Source of the DNA: Terriglobia bacterium
GTDB taxonomy: Bacteria; Acidobacteriota; Terriglobia; Terriglobales; Acidobacteriaceae
Assembly: GCA_020073215.1 (NCBI GenBank)
Contig: JAIQFO010000033.1
Location: forward strand, 1 to 52,930
Direction of reading: 5' to 3'
DNA: 52,930 nt
Position numbers and translations under genes: made by a program. The notes beneath the pieces are model-generated. The model was given only the letters and a program-made list of their open reading frames with translations. It had not been told where the DNA came from and did not search any database. Position 1 is the first letter of the stretch, and each line of letters starts with the position of its first letter. Of this stretch, positions 25,209 through 33,348 are shown piece by piece.

Positions 25209-25529
25209 ATGGACATTTCCGATTGGCGCAAGAAGATCGACGACCTGGACCGCAAACTGGCGGCGCTGCTCAACGAGCGCGCTGCCGCGGCGATCGAAAT
25301 TGGACGATTGAAGCGCAATACCGGACTGCCCATTTACGAACCCGACCGGGAGCGCGAGGTGATCGCCAATGTGCACCGCAGCAGCACCGGCCCATTGGCG
25401 GAGCGCGATCTGGCGCAGATTTACGAACGAATCATCGACGTGATGCGCAGCATCCAGAAGCACGAAATTGTTCCCGACTCCGGGCCCGCGGATCGCGAGA
25501 CGGATGCCGATTCGCAACTGAACGACTAG
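25209..25529 (+). CDS. Chorismate mutase, AroQ type
   Basis: Small all-helical enzyme (106 aa) that converts chorismate to prephenate, the entry to Phe and Tyr. The pattern WRKKIDDLDRKLAALLNERA, with its early Arg, then IGRLKRN and YEPDREREV, then a final helix with IYERIIDVMRSIQ, carries the usual Arg, Lys, Glu and Gln active-site positions. It is a free-standing domain; no prephenate dehydratase or dehydrogenase is fused. It stands between trpA and the DAHP synthase gene, so the cluster spans several branches of the aromatic pathway. Confidence 0.92.
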   Translation: MDISDWRKKIDDLDRKLAALLNERAAAAIEIGRLKRNTGLPIYEPDREREVIANVHRSSTGPLAERDLAQIYERIIDVMRSIQKHEIVPDSGPADRETDADSQLND

Positions 25530-25603
25530 AACGACAATAATTTTTCGGCCGAGCTGCGGACGTTTCTGCGCCGCGTCCTCCGCCAGGCAAAACGAGCGTA
25601 CTC

Positions 25604-26623
25604 ATGATTGTTGCCATGCAAGATTCGGCCAGTGAAGATCAGATCCAACAGGTGATCGATCAACTGGTTCACTTCGGCTTTGAAGTCCACCGCTCCACCG
25701 GAGCGCGGCAGACTGTGCTCGGCGGCGTCGGGGTTCCCCATGATTTCGATACCCGCGAAATCGAAATGATGCCCGGGGTGCAGGATGTGCACCGCATCAC
25801 TTCGCCTTACAAGCTGGCAGGGCGCAACTTCCGCCCGGAGGGCACGGTCGTTAAATTCGCGAACGGGATTGAAATTGGCGGCAAGAAGATTGTGGTCATG
25901 GCCGGGCCTTGCTCGGTCGAATCGCGCGAGCAGCTTTTTACCGTCTCGGAGCTGGTCGCCAAGGCCGGAGCTCGCGTGCTTCGCGGAGGCGCCTTTAAGC
26001 CACGATCGTCTCCTTATTCATTTCAAGGGCTTGGCATGGACGCCTTGAAGTTGCTGCGCGAGGCGGGCGATCGCTTCAAACTGCTTGTGATCAGCGAAGT
26101 GATGGAGATTTCGCAGATCGAGCTGATGCTGCCTTATATCGATATTTTCCAGGTTGGCGCGCGCAACATGCAGAACTTCAATCTGCTGCGCGAACTCGGC
26201 AAGGTTCGTAAGCCGGTGCTGCTGAAGCGCGGCATCGCCGCCACGCTTGAGGAACTCCTGTGCTCGGCGGAATATCTGCTGGCGGGCGGCAACTACGAAA
26301 TTGTTCTGTGCGAGCGCGGCATTCGCACCTTTGAAACTTACACGCGCAACACGATGGATATTTCCGCGATCCCCATCATTCATAAACTTTCGCATCTGCC
26401 CATCACCGCCGATCCATCGCACGGCACCGGACGCCGCGACAAGGTGGCTCCGATGGCGCTTGCGTCCGCTGCCGCCGGCGCCGACGCTATGCTCATCGAG
26501 GTGCACCACCAGCCGGATAAGGCGCTCTCCGATGGCGCGCAGTCGCTTTACCCGGATCAGTTTGCCGAGTTGATGGACCAGCTCCGCCTGATTGCGCCTG
26601 CGGTGGGACGCGAGATCGCGTAA
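25604..26623 (+). CDS. aroF: 3-deoxy-7-phosphoheptulonate (DAHP) synthase, type I beta
   Basis: First enzyme of the shikimate pathway, joining PEP and erythrose 4-phosphate. An N-terminal ferredoxin-like regulatory domain (about residues 1-70, MIVAMQDSASEDQIQQVIDQ and onward) precedes the TIM barrel. Metal and substrate motifs are GPCSVES, RGGAFKPRSSPYSFQG, ARNMQNF, LLKRG and DPSHGTGRRDKV. At 339 aa it matches the Bacillus/Thermotoga type. The N-terminal domain usually mediates feedback inhibition by Tyr or prephenate-derived signals. Confidence 0.94.
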   Translation: MIVAMQDSASEDQIQQVIDQLVHFGFEVHRSTGARQTVLGGVGVPHDFDTREIEMMPGVQDVHRITSPYKLAGRNFRPEGTVVKFANGIEIGGKKIVVMAGPCSVESREQLFTVSELVAKAGARVLRGGAFKPRSSPYSFQGLGMDALKLLREAGDRFKLLVISEVMEISQIELMLPYIDIFQVGARNMQNFNLLRELGKVRKPVLLKRGIAATLEELLCSAEYLLAGGNYEIVLCERGIRTFETYTRNTMDISAIPIIHKLSHLPITADPSHGTGRRDKVAPMALASAAAGADAMLIEVHHQPDKALSDGAQSLYPDQFAELMDQLRLIAPAVGREIA

Positions 26624-26626
26624 ACC

Positions 26627-26686
26627 CATTTGCAATTGGTCATTTGTAATTTGTAATTGCAAATTACAAATCACAAATTACAAATG
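26627..26686 (+). repeat. AT-rich heptamer array overlapping the tyrA start codon
   Basis: Eight units from 26627 to 26682 (CATTTGC, AATTGGT, CATTTGT, AATTTGT, AATTGCA, AATTACA, AATCACA, AATTACA) run straight into the tyrA ATG. 26641-26654 is the exact reverse complement of 26673-26686, which contains the start codon, so a hairpin would bury the start. No Shine-Dalgarno is visible. Confidence 0.85.
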
Positions 26687-27565
26687 GCTTTCAAGCAAGT
26701 CACCATCATCGGAACCGGCTTGATCGGCGGCTCGCTGGGCCTGGCGTTGAAGAAGCGCCGGCTGGCGGGACGGATTATCGGGTGTGATCGGGCTCCGGCT
26801 TTGAAGCGGGCCCGGGACTGCGGCGCCATCGAAGCGGGGAACACCAATCCTGCGGATGCTGCGCGCGGCAGCGATCTAGTGGTGCTGGCGACTCCGGTGA
26901 TCCCGATCCTCGATCTGATCGGGCGGCTGGGTCCAATCATGCCGGCCAGAACTCTGGTCACCGACGTTGGCAGCACGAAGGCAGAGATTGTAGCGCGCGC
27001 CTCGAAATCGTTTGGACGAAACGCCGTTACCAGATTCCTCGCGGGACATCCGATGGCGGGCAAGGAACACGCGGGCGTGGAGTTTGCCGACGCCGATCTT
27101 TTCGAAGGCGCCGCCTGGCTGTTCACGCCTCTTCCCGGACAAGACATTCACGCCGGACTCTGCGGAGAATTCATCCACTGCGCGGAAAAGATGGGCGCCA
27201 AAATCGCCGCTGTCGATCCCGCCGATCATGACCGTTTCTGCGCCTGGATCAGCCATCTGCCGCAGATGATTTCCACCGCGCTGGCGGCCACGCTGGTCGA
27301 CGAATTCGGACTCGACGCGCCCGTGCTCGACATTGGCGGACGGGCTCTGCGCGAGATGACGCGCATCTCCGGCAGCCCTTATTCGATGTGGCGCGATATC
27401 GCCATCACCAACAAGAAGAATCTTTCCGACGCGCTGCAAAAGTTGGAGCAACGTCTGGCGCACATCCGTGAAAATCTGGATTCGCGTGAACTGGCGGCGG
27501 AATTCGAGAGGGCGCACCAGTTGAGGAAGACTTCACCACGGAAGCACAGAGAAAGTCAAAAGTAA
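26684..27565 (+). CDS. tyrA: Prephenate dehydrogenase
   Basis: NAD(P)-dependent enzyme of tyrosine synthesis. The ATG at 26684 gives MAFKQVTIIGTGLIGGSLG, a standard Rossmann start; the frame is open a few codons upstream but only through the repeat array. The VTDVGSTK motif, the catalytic His in FLAGHPMAGKEHAG and the helical C-terminal dimer domain with HDRFCAWISHLPQM are present. Length is 293 aa with no ACT domain. The last residues, ESQK, and the stop codon lie in the next heptamer array. Confidence 0.94.
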   Translation: MAFKQVTIIGTGLIGGSLGLALKKRRLAGRIIGCDRAPALKRARDCGAIEAGNTNPADAARGSDLVVLATPVIPILDLIGRLGPIMPARTLVTDVGSTKAEIVARASKSFGRNAVTRFLAGHPMAGKEHAGVEFADADLFEGAAWLFTPLPGQDIHAGLCGEFIHCAEKMGAKIAAVDPADHDRFCAWISHLPQMISTALAATLVDEFGLDAPVLDIGGRALREMTRISGSPYSMWRDIAITNKKNLSDALQKLEQRLAHIRENLDSRELAAEFERAHQLRKTSPRKHRESQK

Positions 27566-27663
27566 GAAGTCAAATTGAAGAAGTGCAAGTCAATTTGAGC
27601 GCGGCCTTGGTTTTACTTCTGCAATCTGACTTCTCACTTCTGACTTCCTGTCCGTGCCTCCGC
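27552..27663. repeat. Inverted heptamer arrays between tyrA and scoA
   Basis: Left arm of six units (AAAGTCA, AAAGTAA, GAAGTCA, AATTGAA, GAAGTGC, AAGTCAA; 27552-27593) begins inside tyrA. Right arm of seven units (ACTTCTG, CAATCTG, ACTTCTC, ACTTCTG, ACTTCCT, GTCCGTG, CCTCCGC; 27615-27663). Central units of the arms are complementary. Confidence 0.8.
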
Positions 27664-27691
27664 AGTGAAATTCCGATAGAATTCTCCTGCT

Positions 27692-28399
27692 ATGCACAAA
27701 GTTGTGGCGAGCGCTGAAGAAGCGATTCAGGATGTGTTCGAGGGCGCCACCATTATGGTGGGCGGATTCGGTTTGTGCGGGATGCCCGAGAACCTGATCC
27801 GCGCTCTTACCCGCAAGGGCGTCAAGAACCTTACCACCATCAGCAACAACGTCGGCATCGATGGCGTTGGCATGGGGCTGCTGCTGGCCAATAACCAGAT
27901 CCGGCGGCACATCGGGACTTATGTCGGCGAAAACAAACTGCTCGAACAGATGGTGCTGGACGGCAGCTTGCGACTCGAACTGGTTCCGCAAGGAACCTTC
28001 TCCGAGCGAATTCGGGCCGGGGGCGCAGGCATTCCCGCGTTCTATACGCCGACCGGCGTCGGAACGGTCGTTGCCGAGGGCAAGGAGATGCGGGAGTTCG
28101 ACGGCCGCACCTACATCATGGAGCACGCGCTGAAGGCCGACTTCGCCTTCGTCAAGGCATGGAAGGGCGACAAGTGGGGTAATCTCGTCTATCGCAAGAC
28201 CGCGCGCAATTTCAATCCTATGATGGCGACCGCGGCGAAGATCACCATCGCCGAAGTCGAGCACCTGGTCGAAGCCGGAGAACTCGATCCCGACCTGGTG
28301 CATACGCCCAGCGTGTATGTGAAACGTATCTTCCAGGGAAAGCTGTTCGAGAGAAGGATTGAGCGGAGAACGGTACGCAAAGCGGTTGCCAGTGGGTAG
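27692..28399 (+). CDS. scoA: 3-oxoacid CoA-transferase subunit A
   Basis: Alpha subunit (235 aa) of a succinyl-CoA:3-ketoacid CoA-transferase. The N-terminal MVGGFGLCGMPENLIRAL is the family signature for CoA binding, followed by ISNNVGIDGVGMGLLL and the GTFSERIRAGGAGIPAFYTP motif. With subunit B it moves CoA between succinyl-CoA and acetoacetate, used in ketone body or polyhydroxybutyrate turnover. The two genes are split by 58 nt of repeat sequence. The link to the aromatic genes upstream is positional only. Confidence 0.93.
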   Translation: MHKVVASAEEAIQDVFEGATIMVGGFGLCGMPENLIRALTRKGVKNLTTISNNVGIDGVGMGLLLANNQIRRHIGTYVGENKLLEQMVLDGSLRLELVPQGTFSERIRAGGAGIPAFYTPTGVGTVVAEGKEMREFDGRTYIMEHALKADFAFVKAWKGDKWGNLVYRKTARNFNPMMATAAKITIAEVEHLVEAGELDPDLVHTPSVYVKRIFQGKLFERRIERRTVRKAVASG

Positions 28400-28423
28400 C
28401 GATTAGTCCGAATGAGATTTCCT

Positions 28424-28456
28424 AGGACCTAACACCTTAAGACCTGAGACCTGACC
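28424..28456 (+). repeat. Heptamer array before scoB, same family as 3245-3353
   Basis: Units AGGACCT, AACACCT, one 8-nt TAAGACCT, GAGACCT and GACC end 1 nt before the scoB ATG. They match the right arm of the array at 3319-3353, 25 kb away. No Shine-Dalgarno is visible between array and start. Confidence 0.78.
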
Positions 28457-28457
28457 A

Positions 28458-29135
28458 ATGCCGACAGATACGAAACCCTCCAAGGACCTCGACAAACGCG
28501 AACGCATCGTGAAGCGCATTGCCCGCGAATTACGCGACGGATTCTACGTCAACCTGGGCATCGGGCTGCCTACGCTGATTGCCAATCACGTTCCGCCGGG
28601 CATGGATGTGATTCTGCAATCGGAGAATGGGATGCTCGGCATCGGGCCCTATCCGCTTGAAGGCACGGAAGACGCGGACCTGATCAACGCGGGCAAAGAA
28701 ACGGTCAGCGAGATGGCGGGCACGGCATATTTTTCGAGCGCGGAATCTTTTGCCATGATTCGCGGCGCGCACATTGACCTGAGTGTGCTGGGCGCGATGG
28801 AAGTGGATGAACAGGGCAGTCTGGCGAACTGGATGATTCCGGGCAAAATGGTGAAAGGCATGGGCGGCGCCATGGACCTGGTGGCGGGAGCGCGGCGCGT
28901 GGTGGTCGCCATGGAACACGCGACCAAGGACGGGCAGCCGAAGATCCTGAAAAAATGCACGTTGCCGCTGACCGGGGTGAAGGTGGTCGACACGATCGTC
29001 ACCGAGATGGCCTACATCCGAGTGACGCCGGAAGGCTTGCTGCTCGAGGAGATCGCACCCGGGTTGACGGTCGAAGACGTGCAGCGAGCGACCGAAGCGA
29101 AGCTGCGGGTGAGCGCTGAGCTGAAGACGATGTAG
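28458..29135 (+). CDS. scoB: 3-oxoacid CoA-transferase subunit B
   Basis: Beta subunit (225 aa) with the catalytic glutamate E56 in the [10 protein letters not shown] motif, plus [13 protein letters not shown] near the N-terminus and [19 protein letters not shown] in the middle, all typical. It forms the heterodimer with the upstream subunit A. The first codon abuts a heptamer array, so translation initiation must tolerate or use that sequence. Confidence 0.94.
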   Translation: MPTDTKPSKDLDKRERIVKRIARELRDGFYVNLGIGLPTLIANHVPPGMDVILQSENGMLGIGPYPLEGTEDADLINAGKETVSEMAGTAYFSSAESFAMIRGAHIDLSVLGAMEVDEQGSLANWMIPGKMVKGMGGAMDLVAGARRVVVAMEHATKDGQPKILKKCTLPLTGVKVVDTIVTEMAYIRVTPEGLLLEEIAPGLTVEDVQRATEAKLRVSAELKTM

Positions 29136-29146
29136 GGAATCTGTCG

Positions 29147-29201
29147 GCTCTCAGGCATCAGCTCTCAATTCTTGTGTGGGGGCGGGCGACATCGCCCGCC
29201 C
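29147..29201. repeat. Heptamer units and a palindrome after scoB
   Basis: Three units (GCTCTCA, GGCATCA, GCTCTCA; 29147-29167) of the family at 25073-25203 start 12 nt after the scoB stop. Then comes a 10-bp hairpin GGGCGGGCGA/TCGCCCGCCC (29180-29189/29192-29201). Confidence 0.7.
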
Positions 29202-29314
29202 TGGCGTTTAAAGGCAAACTCGGCGCTTCGGAACTCAGCGCTCCGAACCCGCTTTTCATTCGTCGAACTTTTTTCTTTCTGCGTGCGTATCATAGTTCGG
29301 GTGGAGGTTTCCTC

Positions 29315-29524
29315 ATGGTCGCCTTCCTGCTCTGGTGCTTGCTTTTCGTGGTGTGCTGGCCTTTGGCGTTGTTGGCCCTGATCGCGTATCCGTTCGTATG
29401 GCTGCTGCTGTTGCCCTTCCGCCTGGTTGGGATCGCGGTCCACGGAGCGCTCGCGCTGGTCTGGGCCGTGGTGATGCTGCCCGCGCGTTTGCTCAGCGCT
29501 CCGTTTCGTTTTTCCCGAATTTAG
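29315..29524 (+). CDS. Small membrane protein
   Basis: A 69-aa protein made almost entirely of two hydrophobic segments (MVAFLLWCLLFVVCWPLALL onward, and LVGIAVHGALALVWAVVMLP) with basic residues at the end. The ATG at 29315 is chosen because GGAGG lies 9 nt upstream; the frame is open further upstream but that part crosses a repeat element. No function is recognised. It stands alone between scoB and the CPBP protease gene, which runs the other way. Confidence 0.65.
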   Translation: MVAFLLWCLLFVVCWPLALLALIAYPFVWLLLLPFRLVGIAVHGALALVWAVVMLPARLLSAPFRFSRI

Positions 29525-29598
29525 AAACCGGCCGCAATAGCCGGTACTGACCCAACCGCGGCAGACTCTATTTTCTCCGACGGCCACCTGCTCTTCCC

Positions 29599-30324
29599 TT
29601 AGGACTGCCATCCGAAGAACAAGGTGATCACTCCAAACGTGTCAATGAACCCATGGGCCAGAATGCAGACCCACAGGTTGCGTCCTGACAAGACGTAAGC
29701 GGCCCCGAGCACCAGGCCGGCCATGCCCGAGTCCACAATCCCCGACGGACCTTTGTAGAAGTGCCCGTATCCGAAGAGCACGGAGACGACCAAAACACCG
29801 GCCCAGTAGGCAGACTTGGATCGGCCACCCACGTCTGCCGCACGCGTCAGCAGGTAGCCGCGATAGCCGATCTCTTCTCCGAATGCGGCAAAGGTCCAGA
29901 CGATGAAAAGCCAGCGGAGCGCGATAAGCCAGTGGCCCGTGATTTCGTTGAAGCCACTCGGCCCGACCGCAGCAGGCCAGAAGTGGGCGGTGAGGGGATC
30001 AACGACCAGAGCACCGGCCAGAATTCTTACGGCGGCCGCTGCGAGTGCGAACAATACGGTTCGCTTCCACGAGATGGGCCAGCGCAAGCCAATCACACCC
30101 CATCCGCCGTCTCGCAGTCGCAGGGAAATCAGACCGATTACGACCAGGATGGGCACTTCGTTGGGAATAACATCATAGACGCAATGGCCGATCACAATCG
30201 CGCCACCGAGTACGAACTCCGCCAGGGAAAGCCAGCGCCACGCCGGCGTCAACCTTGGGTGTGACAGATTGGAATCAGCCGCAGCGGGCGCGAATGTTGC
30301 GACGGCGGGGATTGACTCTTTCAT
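29599..30324 (-). CDS. CPBP-family intramembrane metalloprotease
   Basis: Polytopic membrane protein of 241 aa. The ATG at 30324 is preceded by GGGAAGAAGG and avoids overlap with the upstream gene; the frame itself is open further. Active-site motifs are GEEIGYRGYLL (Glu-Glu and Arg), FGYGHFYKG and HGFID, as in CAAX prenyl-protease/bacteriocin-processing (Abi) proteins. It is the third gene of a PadR-HAAS-CPBP run, so its expression is probably set by PadR. The substrate is unknown. Confidence 0.82.
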   Translation of the reverse strand: MKESIPAVATFAPAAADSNLSHPRLTPAWRWLSLAEFVLGGAIVIGHCVYDVIPNEVPILVVIGLISLRLRDGGWGVIGLRWPISWKRTVLFALAAAAVRILAGALVVDPLTAHFWPAAVGPSGFNEITGHWLIALRWLFIVWTFAAFGEEIGYRGYLLTRAADVGGRSKSAYWAGVLVVSVLFGYGHFYKGPSGIVDSGMAGLVLGAAYVLSGRNLWVCILAHGFIDTFGVITLFFGWQS

Positions 30325-30367
30325 CCTTCTTCCCTCTGAGGTTGTTGTTTCAGCGAGCGGATCAACT

Positions 30368-30982
30368 TTAAGGAAGCACGCGCGATCTCCGGTATTTCCG
30401 CACAAACCAGACCGCAATGTGCGTGGTCAACATCACGAGGCCACAACCTACGAGCCACCCGATCGGTACGATCCACCAGCCCAGCACGTCATGGCCGCCC
30501 ACCGGCGCATTCCCGAACCCGAGTCGAAAGGAAAGCTCAAGGTCGCCAGCCCTGTCCGGCAGAGTCCACAAACCAGCGGTTCGAGGATGGAATAACTTCG
30601 CCACCGCGACCAGCATCAGAACGATCCCGAAGAAATAGCCCCCGATGGATCCGAGCAGCACGAAGAAACCGGCAACGCTCAGGCTTGCCCAGCGGAACAG
30701 GCTCTTGAGGATCTGCAGCGGCGACCGGCTGACCTCAGCCCGCGCCAGCAGGTTGTCGGTGATGTACTGGCTGGCCAGTTCTTCCGGGCTGCCCAGAGCG
30801 GCCAGCGCCGCGTCAACTCCGGCGGCTGTCGCTTCTCCGCTGGCCGCGAACTTGTCCATAATGTGGCTGCGGAGTTCTTCGACAATCTCGCGGACCTCTT
30901 CATCCTTCACGCCGCGCAGCCGCTGGCGCAACCTGCCGAGATAAATGTCGATCCTCTGCTGCGCATCACCTGGCATGGTCAT
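30368..30982 (-). CDS. HAAS-domain membrane protein
   Basis: A 204-aa protein. Residues 1-75 form the HAAS (DUF1700-like) helical domain (AQQRIDIYLGRLRQRLRGV, then EEVREIVEELRSHI and ALGSPEELASQY). Two or three membrane helices follow (about 95-130 and 165-190). HAAS proteins are encoded directly after PadR regulators and are thought to be associated with them in controlling membrane functions. Here the ATG directly follows the padR stop codon with no spacer, so translation is coupled. Confidence 0.8.
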   Translation of the reverse strand: MTMPGDAQQRIDIYLGRLRQRLRGVKDEEVREIVEELRSHIMDKFAASGEATAAGVDAALAALGSPEELASQYITDNLLARAEVSRSPLQILKSLFRWASLSVAGFFVLLGSIGGYFFGIVLMLVAVAKLFHPRTAGLWTLPDRAGDLELSFRLGFGNAPVGGHDVLGWWIVPIGWLVGCGLVMLTTHIAVWFVRKYRRSRVLP

Positions 30983-31354
30983 CTATTTCCCCTTTGCGAG
31001 TGGAGCGAGCAGCCGGCTCATGCTCGACGAGAACCGTGTCCACATTCCAGCCATCTCGCGGGCCCGCTGTTTGCCTGCCGGCGTGAGGGCGTAGTACTTG
31101 CGCGGGTGTCCGGCGCCGGACGATACCCATTCGCTTCGCACCAGCCCGAGCGTCTTCAGGCGGCTGAGCAGCGGATACACCGTTCCCTCCGAGATGATCA
31201 AATCGGAATCGCTCTCCAGCCGCCGCAGAATCTCAAGCCCATAGAGTTTTCCGTCCCACAACGCGGCGAGGATGGCCAACTCAAGACATCCTTTGCGGAG
31301 CTGCACTTCCCACTTATCCACGGTCTCTAGCGCGCTCGGGAAGTGCTCCTTCAT
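30983..31354 (-). CDS. PadR-family transcriptional regulator
   Basis: Winged-helix regulator of 123 aa. The pattern LRKGCLELAILAALWDGKLYGLEILRRLE (described in parts: LELAILAAL, YGLEIL) and GTVYPLLSRLKTLGLVRSEW is the PadR signature, followed by the RKYYALTPAGKQ wing and a short C-terminal dimer helix. It heads the operon with the HAAS and CPBP genes. PadR proteins usually repress their own operon until a ligand binds. Its start codon lies 8 nt from the predicted -10. Confidence 0.9.
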   Translation of the reverse strand: MKEHFPSALETVDKWEVQLRKGCLELAILAALWDGKLYGLEILRRLESDSDLIISEGTVYPLLSRLKTLGLVRSEWVSSGAGHPRKYYALTPAGKQRAREMAGMWTRFSSSMSRLLAPLAKGK

Positions 31355-31362
31355 TGCACTAT

Positions 31363-31392
31363 ACTATGCATTACAAGGTATGATGCTGTCAA
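31363..31392 (-). promoter_or_regulatory. Promoter of the padR operon
   Basis: On the minus strand: TTGACA (31387-31392), 18-nt spacer, CATAGT (31363-31368), with a TAGTAT alternative 2 nt closer to the start. An ATAC...GTAT inverted word centred on ATGCAT (about 31361-31382) could be the PadR operator. Little or no 5' leader is expected. Confidence 0.5.
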
Positions 31393-31483
31393 TACCCAAG
31401 GACCGCTGGGCCGCGGGCGTGGAAGGTTTCGTCGTTTCCGGGATCTAAGGCGTTTCCGGTGGCTGCCGTCAGTAGGTGAACTT

Positions 31484-32158
31484 TTAGGCGATCGGTGCGG
31501 CCAAGTATTTCTGCAGAAATTGCAGGCTTCTTTGATCTGCGTCGTGCCAGATTGCTTCGTCCTCGAAGCCGTGGCCGGCTCCGGGGTAGATTCTGATCTC
31601 GTAGGCGATGCCTTTCTTCTCCAGCAATTTCTGCAACTGGTAGGCTTCTTCGACGGGGATGGTCTGATCGGCTTCGCCGTGCAGGATTAACACGGGGCAA
31701 AGGCGTCTCATGAAAAGGTGCATTTCTTTGGGCATGCCTCCGAAAAACTCGACCACGGCTTTCACGCGAGGGTCGATGGCGGAGTTGGCGAGCGAGAGAT
31801 AGGCTCCGAGGGAAAAACCGAGCAGGGCAATGCGGTTGCGATCCACTTGCGGCTGCGTTTCGACGAAGCTGATTGCGTCCCAGAGGGTTTTCATCCACAG
31901 CGGGAAATTGCGCAGGATTGTCGCCTTGTCGGCGGATTCGGTGCCAGTGCGATCGAAATAATGCAGCAGGTAAACCGCGAACCCGTGGGCGGCGAGCGTG
32001 CCGGCATATTGCTCCATGCCGGCGACGTTGCCTCCGGCTCCGTGGAGAGCGACTACGGCGGGGAGGGGGGCATTGGGGGCCTCTGGCAAGTAGGCATCCA
32101 GGCGGACGGGTTTGGCGCCGCTCTGGAAAACAACCGGGGATTGTGCGATTGTCAGCAT
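31484..32158 (-). CDS. Dienelactone hydrolase-like alpha/beta hydrolase
   Basis: Cytoplasmic alpha/beta hydrolase of about 224 aa. Triad residues are visible: Ser in GFSLGAY, Asp in GEADQTIPVE and His in GAGHGFE. The oxyanion region is ALHGAGGN. The start at MLTIAQSP (32158) is preferred over an upstream TTG, because that TTG lies inside a palindromic repeat. No clear Shine-Dalgarno is visible for either, so the N-terminus is uncertain. Dienelactone hydrolases usually have Cys as nucleophile; this one has Ser, which fits the wider esterase group. The substrate is unknown. Confidence 0.8.
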   Translation of the reverse strand: MLTIAQSPVVFQSGAKPVRLDAYLPEAPNAPLPAVVALHGAGGNVAGMEQYAGTLAAHGFAVYLLHYFDRTGTESADKATILRNFPLWMKTLWDAISFVETQPQVDRNRIALLGFSLGAYLSLANSAIDPRVKAVVEFFGGMPKEMHLFMRRLCPVLILHGEADQTIPVEEAYQLQKLLEKKGIAYEIRIYPGAGHGFEDEAIWHDADQRSLQFLQKYLAAPIA

Positions 32159-32200
32159 CTGCGAATTGGATACCCGTTCCTCGATTTGGTTGTGCCAACC

Positions 32201-32228
32201 GAGACGCGGCAAGCCGCGTCTCTACGAA
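32201..32228. repeat. Palindrome identical to 4064-4091, supplying the mtnA stop
   Basis: A 10-bp stem with loop AA (32201-32210/32213-32222) plus the flank TACGAA. The minus-strand TAG stop of mtnA (32222-32224) and part of its last two codons fall within the element. Confidence 0.85.
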
Positions 32229-33262
32229 TGATTCGCTAGCTGGGCTAGGGACTGCTCGTACGGGGCACGGGCTATTCCTCGTTCGGTGATGATGGCGGCT
32301 ACGTACTTTGCAGGGGTTACGTCGAAGGCTGGGTTCTCGATCTGGACTCCGTCAGGCACCATTTGCTTGCCGGCGATATGCGTGACTTCCCTCGGGTTGC
32401 GCTGCTCGATGGGAATCTTGCTACCGTCGGGGCATTCCAGATCGACGGTTGAAATCGGGGCGGCCACGTAGAAGGGGATGCCGTGCTCTTTGGCCAGGAC
32501 GGCTACGGTGTAGGTGCCGATCTTGTTGGCCACGTCTCCGTTGGCGGCGATGCGGTCGGCGCCGACTACGATGGCCCCGATCTTCCCTTGCTTCATGATG
32601 GCTCCGGCCATGTTGTCGGAGATGACAGTGGTGGGGATGCCGTCTTTCATCAACTCCCAAGCGGTGAGGCGCGAGCCCTGCAGGAAGGGGCGCGTCTCGT
32701 CGGCGTAGACGTGAATTTTCTTGCCTGCTTCTACGGCCGCGCGGATGACTCCTAGCGCGGTGCCATAGCCGGCGGTGGCCAGGGCTCCGGCATTGCAGTG
32801 GGTTAGCACGCCTCCGCTTGACGGCATCAGCGTTGCGCCGTGGCGCCCCATGGCCTGGTTAGCGGCGATGTCTTCGGCGTGCATGCGCTGGGCCTCTTCG
32901 ATGAGATCCTGCTTGATTTGCGGGATGGGGCGAACGCGGATGCGCTCGAATTTCTCCGTCATGCGGCGGATCGCCCAGAACAGGTTGATGGCGGTGGGGC
33001 GCGTCTGGCGGATGGTTTCGCAGATCTGGTCGAAATCCTTTTTCAGATCAGCGCCGGTTTCAGCTTTGGAATTCTTTACGCCTAGAGCGATGCCCATGGC
33101 GGCGGCGACGCCAATGGCAGGCGCTCCGCGAACCACCATGTTGCGAATTACGTCCGCAACCTGCTGGTGCGTGGTGCAGGTTACGTACACTTCTTCGGTG
33201 GGCAGCTTCGTCTGGTCGATGAAGACGACGCCGGATTTCGTCCATTCGAGAGTTTGGATCAT
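32222..33262 (-). CDS. mtnA: S-methyl-5-thioribose-1-phosphate isomerase
   Basis: Methionine salvage enzyme (346 aa) converting methylthioribose 1-phosphate to methylthioribulose 1-phosphate. Motifs are [31 protein letters not shown] with the catalytic Cys, and [18 protein letters not shown] with the catalytic Asp. Length is normal. No other methionine-salvage gene is adjacent. The start codon directly follows a heptamer array and the stop codon lies in a palindromic repeat, so both ends of the gene touch repeat sequence. Confidence 0.95.
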   Translation of the reverse strand: MIQTLEWTKSGVVFIDQTKLPTEEVYVTCTTHQQVADVIRNMVVRGAPAIGVAAAMGIALGVKNSKAETGADLKKDFDQICETIRQTRPTAINLFWAIRRMTEKFERIRVRPIPQIKQDLIEEAQRMHAEDIAANQAMGRHGATLMPSSGGVLTHCNAGALATAGYGTALGVIRAAVEAGKKIHVYADETRPFLQGSRLTAWELMKDGIPTTVISDNMAGAIMKQGKIGAIVVGADRIAANGDVANKIGTYTVAVLAKEHGIPFYVAAPISTVDLECPDGSKIPIEQRNPREVTHIAGKQMVPDGVQIENPAFDVTPAKYVAAIITERGIARAPYEQSLAQLANHS

Positions 33263-33263
33263 T

Positions 33264-33291
33264 CAGTTCCCAGTTCTCAGTTCTCAGTCGT
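33264..33291 (-). repeat. Heptamer array abutting the mtnA start
   Basis: On the plus strand the units are CAGTTCC, CAGTTCT, CAGTTCT, CAGTCGT. Read on the minus strand the array ends 1 nt before the mtnA ATG. Confidence 0.72.
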
Positions 33292-33348
33292 AATTATGGA
33301 GCGCCGGGCACCTCGCCGGGCTGGACGGGCGAGACGCCAGTTCCTCCA

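Noticed and set aside
32159..32212. Upstream TTG start for the dienelactone hydrolase-like gene
   Set aside because: The extra residues would be encoded by a palindromic repeat; the ATG at 32158 fits the family better, although its ribosome site is weak.
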